A DNA stretch of 64,000 bases from Paraburkholderia guartelaensis (GTDB lineage: Bacteria; Pseudomonadota; Gammaproteobacteria; Burkholderiales; Burkholderiaceae): positions 62,001-126,000 of the forward strand of contig NZ_SMOD01000024.1 of the NCBI RefSeq assembly GCF_004353905.1, given 5' to 3'. Under the pieces are notes generated by a model. It worked only from the letters and a program-made list of their open reading frames with translations. It was not told the origin of the DNA and did no database searches. Position 1 is the stretch's first letter. Each line of letters begins with the position of its first letter. The position numbers and the translations under genes were made by a program. Of the stretch, positions 62,308 to 64,000 are shown piece by piece.

Positions 62308-63759
62308 ATGCTCAATACCGTTGCCGCGAAGCAAACCGAGCCTGCTGCGGAGCACGTCGATCCGAAGACCGCCGCGGCACCAGGCGATCCGTCCACGATG
62401 TTTGCGGGACGCGGGTCGCTCGCCATGAGAATCGATCGGGGCAAGGCGGCGCGAAAGACGATGCCGCGCGAGAGGCTCGCCGAGTGCAAGATCGAGGATC
62501 GGGATCCGCTCGCGCTGCTCGAAGCGTCCAACGTGGGGCGCGTGACGGAACTCATTCCCATCCGCTACGGGCGCATGGTGCAGAGTCCGTTCGCGTTCTA
62601 TCGCGGCGCCGCGCCGCTCATGGCCTTCGACCTGTCGAAGCTGCCGCACTCCAGTGTGAACGTCCAACTCGGCGGCGATGCGCATCTGGCCAATTTCGGT
62701 CTGTTCGCGAGCCCGGAGCGGCGCATTCTCTTTGGGCCGAACGACTTCGACGAAACGCTGCCTGGGCCCTTCGACTGGGACGTGCGCCGGCTGGCGGCCT
62801 CGTTTGTGATCGCAGCGCGCGAGCGCGGCTTCGCGACACGAGATCAGCGCGGCGTCGTGCACCGCTTGTGCGAGACGTTCCGGCAACGAATGACCGAATT
62901 CAGCCGCATGGACACGCTCGACGTCTGGTACTACCAGTTCCAGGCGGAGAGCATGCTGGCTATCGCCGATACGGACCAGGAACGAAAGAAGGAACGAGCC
63001 GTGATTGACGCGGCCCGGCTGCAGTCGTCGCGCTCCGTGATGAATCATTCGACCGAGACGGTCAACGGCAAGCTGCGCATCAAGGACGTGCCGCCGCTCG
63101 TGTATCACGTCCCGCTGGAAAGTCCGCACGACCAGAAGCAGTACGACTCGATGGTGCGGCGTTTCTTCGCCGACTACCGGCTGACGCTTCCCGACGACAG
63201 GCGCGCGCTCTTCGATCGATATGAACTGGTGGATGTGGCCATTCGCGTCGTGGGGATCGGCTCGGTCGGCACGCGCTGTTATGAGGCGCTTTTCATGGCC
63301 GACGGCGAGTGCCCGCTGTTTCTGCAATTGAAGGAGGCGCGGGCTTCGGCGCTGGAGGGTTATTTACCGGCAAGTCACTATCCGAATCACGGGCAGCGCG
63401 TGGTGAACGGGCAGCGCCTGTTGCAGTCGGCCAGCGATATTTTTCTCGGCTGGTCGAAGATGCAGCATACGGGCAACGACTTCTACGTGCGCCAACTCCG
63501 CGACATGAAGGGCGCATTCGACTTCACGACGTTCGATGTCGAAGACCTCAGCGAATATGCGGCGTCCTGCGCCCACGCACTGGCGCATTCCATGGCGAAA
63601 GCGGGCGATCCGGCGCTGCTCGTGGGGTATGCCGGCAAGTCGGATGCATTCGACCAGGCCATCGAGCGCTTCGCCCTCGCGTATGCCGATCAGAACGAGA
63701 AGGACTGGTCGGTGTTGAAGGCGGCCGTCAAGGCAGGGCATATTCAGGTTCAAGCGTAG
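62308..63759 (+). CDS. DUF2252 protein (kinase-like fold suspected)
   Basis: A 483-residue protein of the DUF2252 family, of unknown function. GGDAHLANFGLF (about 127-138) and NDFDETLPGPFDWDVRRLAAS resemble the catalytic and metal loops of aminoglycoside-phosphotransferase-type kinases, so a small-molecule kinase is plausible but not shown. RGRMVQSPFAFYRGAA precedes it. GGAGGGCGAG supports the ATG. Its last 10 bp overlap the convergent histidine kinase fragment. Confidence 0.85.
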   Translation: MLNTVAAKQTEPAAEHVDPKTAAAPGDPSTMFAGRGSLAMRIDRGKAARKTMPRERLAECKIEDRDPLALLEASNVGRVTELIPIRYGRMVQSPFAFYRGAAPLMAFDLSKLPHSSVNVQLGGDAHLANFGLFASPERRILFGPNDFDETLPGPFDWDVRRLAASFVIAARERGFATRDQRGVVHRLCETFRQRMTEFSRMDTLDVWYYQFQAESMLAIADTDQERKKERAVIDAARLQSSRSVMNHSTETVNGKLRIKDVPPLVYHVPLESPHDQKQYDSMVRRFFADYRLTLPDDRRALFDRYELVDVAIRVVGIGSVGTRCYEALFMADGECPLFLQLKEARASALEGYLPASHYPNHGQRVVNGQRLLQSASDIFLGWSKMQHTGNDFYVRQLRDMKGAFDFTTFDVEDLSEYAASCAHALAHSMAKAGDPALLVGYAGKSDAFDQAIERFALAYADQNEKDWSVLKAAVKAGHIQVQA

Positions 63760-64000
63760 CTATCTTCCGCATCATTGCCGGCTTCGCTGCGCGGAAGCAC
63801 GACTTGAAACACGGTGCCGCGAGTAGTGTTGGCGTCCGCCCACATGCGTCCGTGGTGGACTTCCACAATCGAGCGGCAGATCGAAAGCCCCATGCCCATG
63901 CCGCCGGACTTCGTGGTGTAGAACGGGTCGAAGATGCGCTCGATATTCTCCGATGCGATGCCGGGCCCCGAATCCCGCACCGTGATGCGCACGCCGTCTG
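63750..64000 (-). CDS. Histidine kinase, C-terminal fragment
   Basis: The gene runs off the window edge; only the ATPase-domain end is present. VRDSGPGI is the G1 box, FDPFYTTKSGGMGMGLSICRSIV the F/G2 boxes and WADANTTRGTVFQVVLP the final strand. This is a membrane or soluble sensor kinase of the HPK4/FixL-like group. Its sensor part and partner are outside the window. Confidence 0.85.
   Translation of the reverse strand, partial: DGVRITVRDSGPGIASENIERIFDPFYTTKSGGMGMGLSICRSIVEVHHGRMWADANTTRGTVFQVVLPRSEAGNDAEDSYA

Noticed and set aside
1..64000. Search for tRNA, rRNA, CRISPR arrays, insertion sequences and prophage genes
   Set aside because: None was seen by reading; short or degenerate elements could be missed without a computed search.

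Overview
The window is GC-rich, densely coded proteobacterial DNA. The outer-membrane porins, FixJ and LysR regulators, polyol ABC transporter, PHA genes and gene style fit a member of Burkholderia sensu lato (Paraburkholderia, Caballeronia or relatives). That assignment is an inference from gene content; there is no rRNA or tRNA here to confirm it. I see no transposase, integrase, phage gene, CRISPR array or tRNA, so this looks like metabolic accessory chromosome or megaplasmid made of catabolic modules placed end to end.

Region 1 (1-8.3 kb): a sugar-acid locus with a PdxA-like dehydrogenase (cut by the window edge), an enolase-superfamily dehydratase, a DapA-fold lyase, an MFS anion transporter, a beta-propeller protein and an amidohydrolase-type lactonase, followed by a metallo-beta-lactamase-fold hydrolase and an outer-membrane protein. 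Region 2 (8.4-11.7 kb): a putrescine-binding protein and agmatinase, divergent from a LysR regulator. Region 3 (11.8-16.8 kb): a LacI regulator, a FucP-like permease and an ADP-ribosylglycohydrolase, with a perfect palindromic operator, then a porin. Region 4 (16.9-26.1 kb, minus strand): a YbdG-like mechanosensitive channel, then a polyol operon (binding protein, two permeases, polyol dehydrogenase, ATPase, AraC regulator, xylulokinase) that most simply reads as xylitol to xylulose to xylulose-5-phosphate. Region 5 (26.8-28.9 kb): a chemoreceptor and a FlxA-like protein, the latter behind a good flagellar sigma-28 promoter match.

Region 6 (29.1-43.3 kb) is the most striking part. An AlkK-like acyl-CoA synthetase, an R-specific enoyl-CoA hydratase, a class II (Pseudomonas-type) PHA synthase, a phasin, a PHA depolymerase and a DUF445 protein are followed by a LAL/MalT-type regulator on the opposite strand. 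Divergent from that regulator lie etfB, etfA, an acyl-CoA dehydrogenase and an OmpW/AlkL-like outer-membrane protein. A 24-bp motif (CCCC-N6-GGGGATRTTSCGCC) occurs upstream of both plus-strand operons, in the same orientation, and the second copy sits in the promoter region of the regulator. I read this as one regulon that takes up medium-chain fatty acids, activates them, oxidises them and stores them as polyester.

Region 7 (43.4-52.6 kb) holds a quinol-type nitric oxide reductase coupled to a small lipoprotein and a set of regulators: an orphan histidine kinase, a TetR regulator with a perfect 22-bp palindrome, LysR, FixJ-type, AraC and a stand-alone receiver. Region 8 (52.9-58.0 kb) is a CoA-thioester operon of unknown substrate: enoyl-CoA hydratase, class III CoA-transferase, acetoacetate decarboxylase, acyl-CoA dehydrogenase and a carnitine-dehydrogenase-like enzyme. 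Region 9 (58.1-64 kb): a phospholipase-D-family lipoprotein, a two-helix cation channel with an altered selectivity filter, a SulP transporter overlapping it, a DUF2252 protein, and the end of another histidine kinase.
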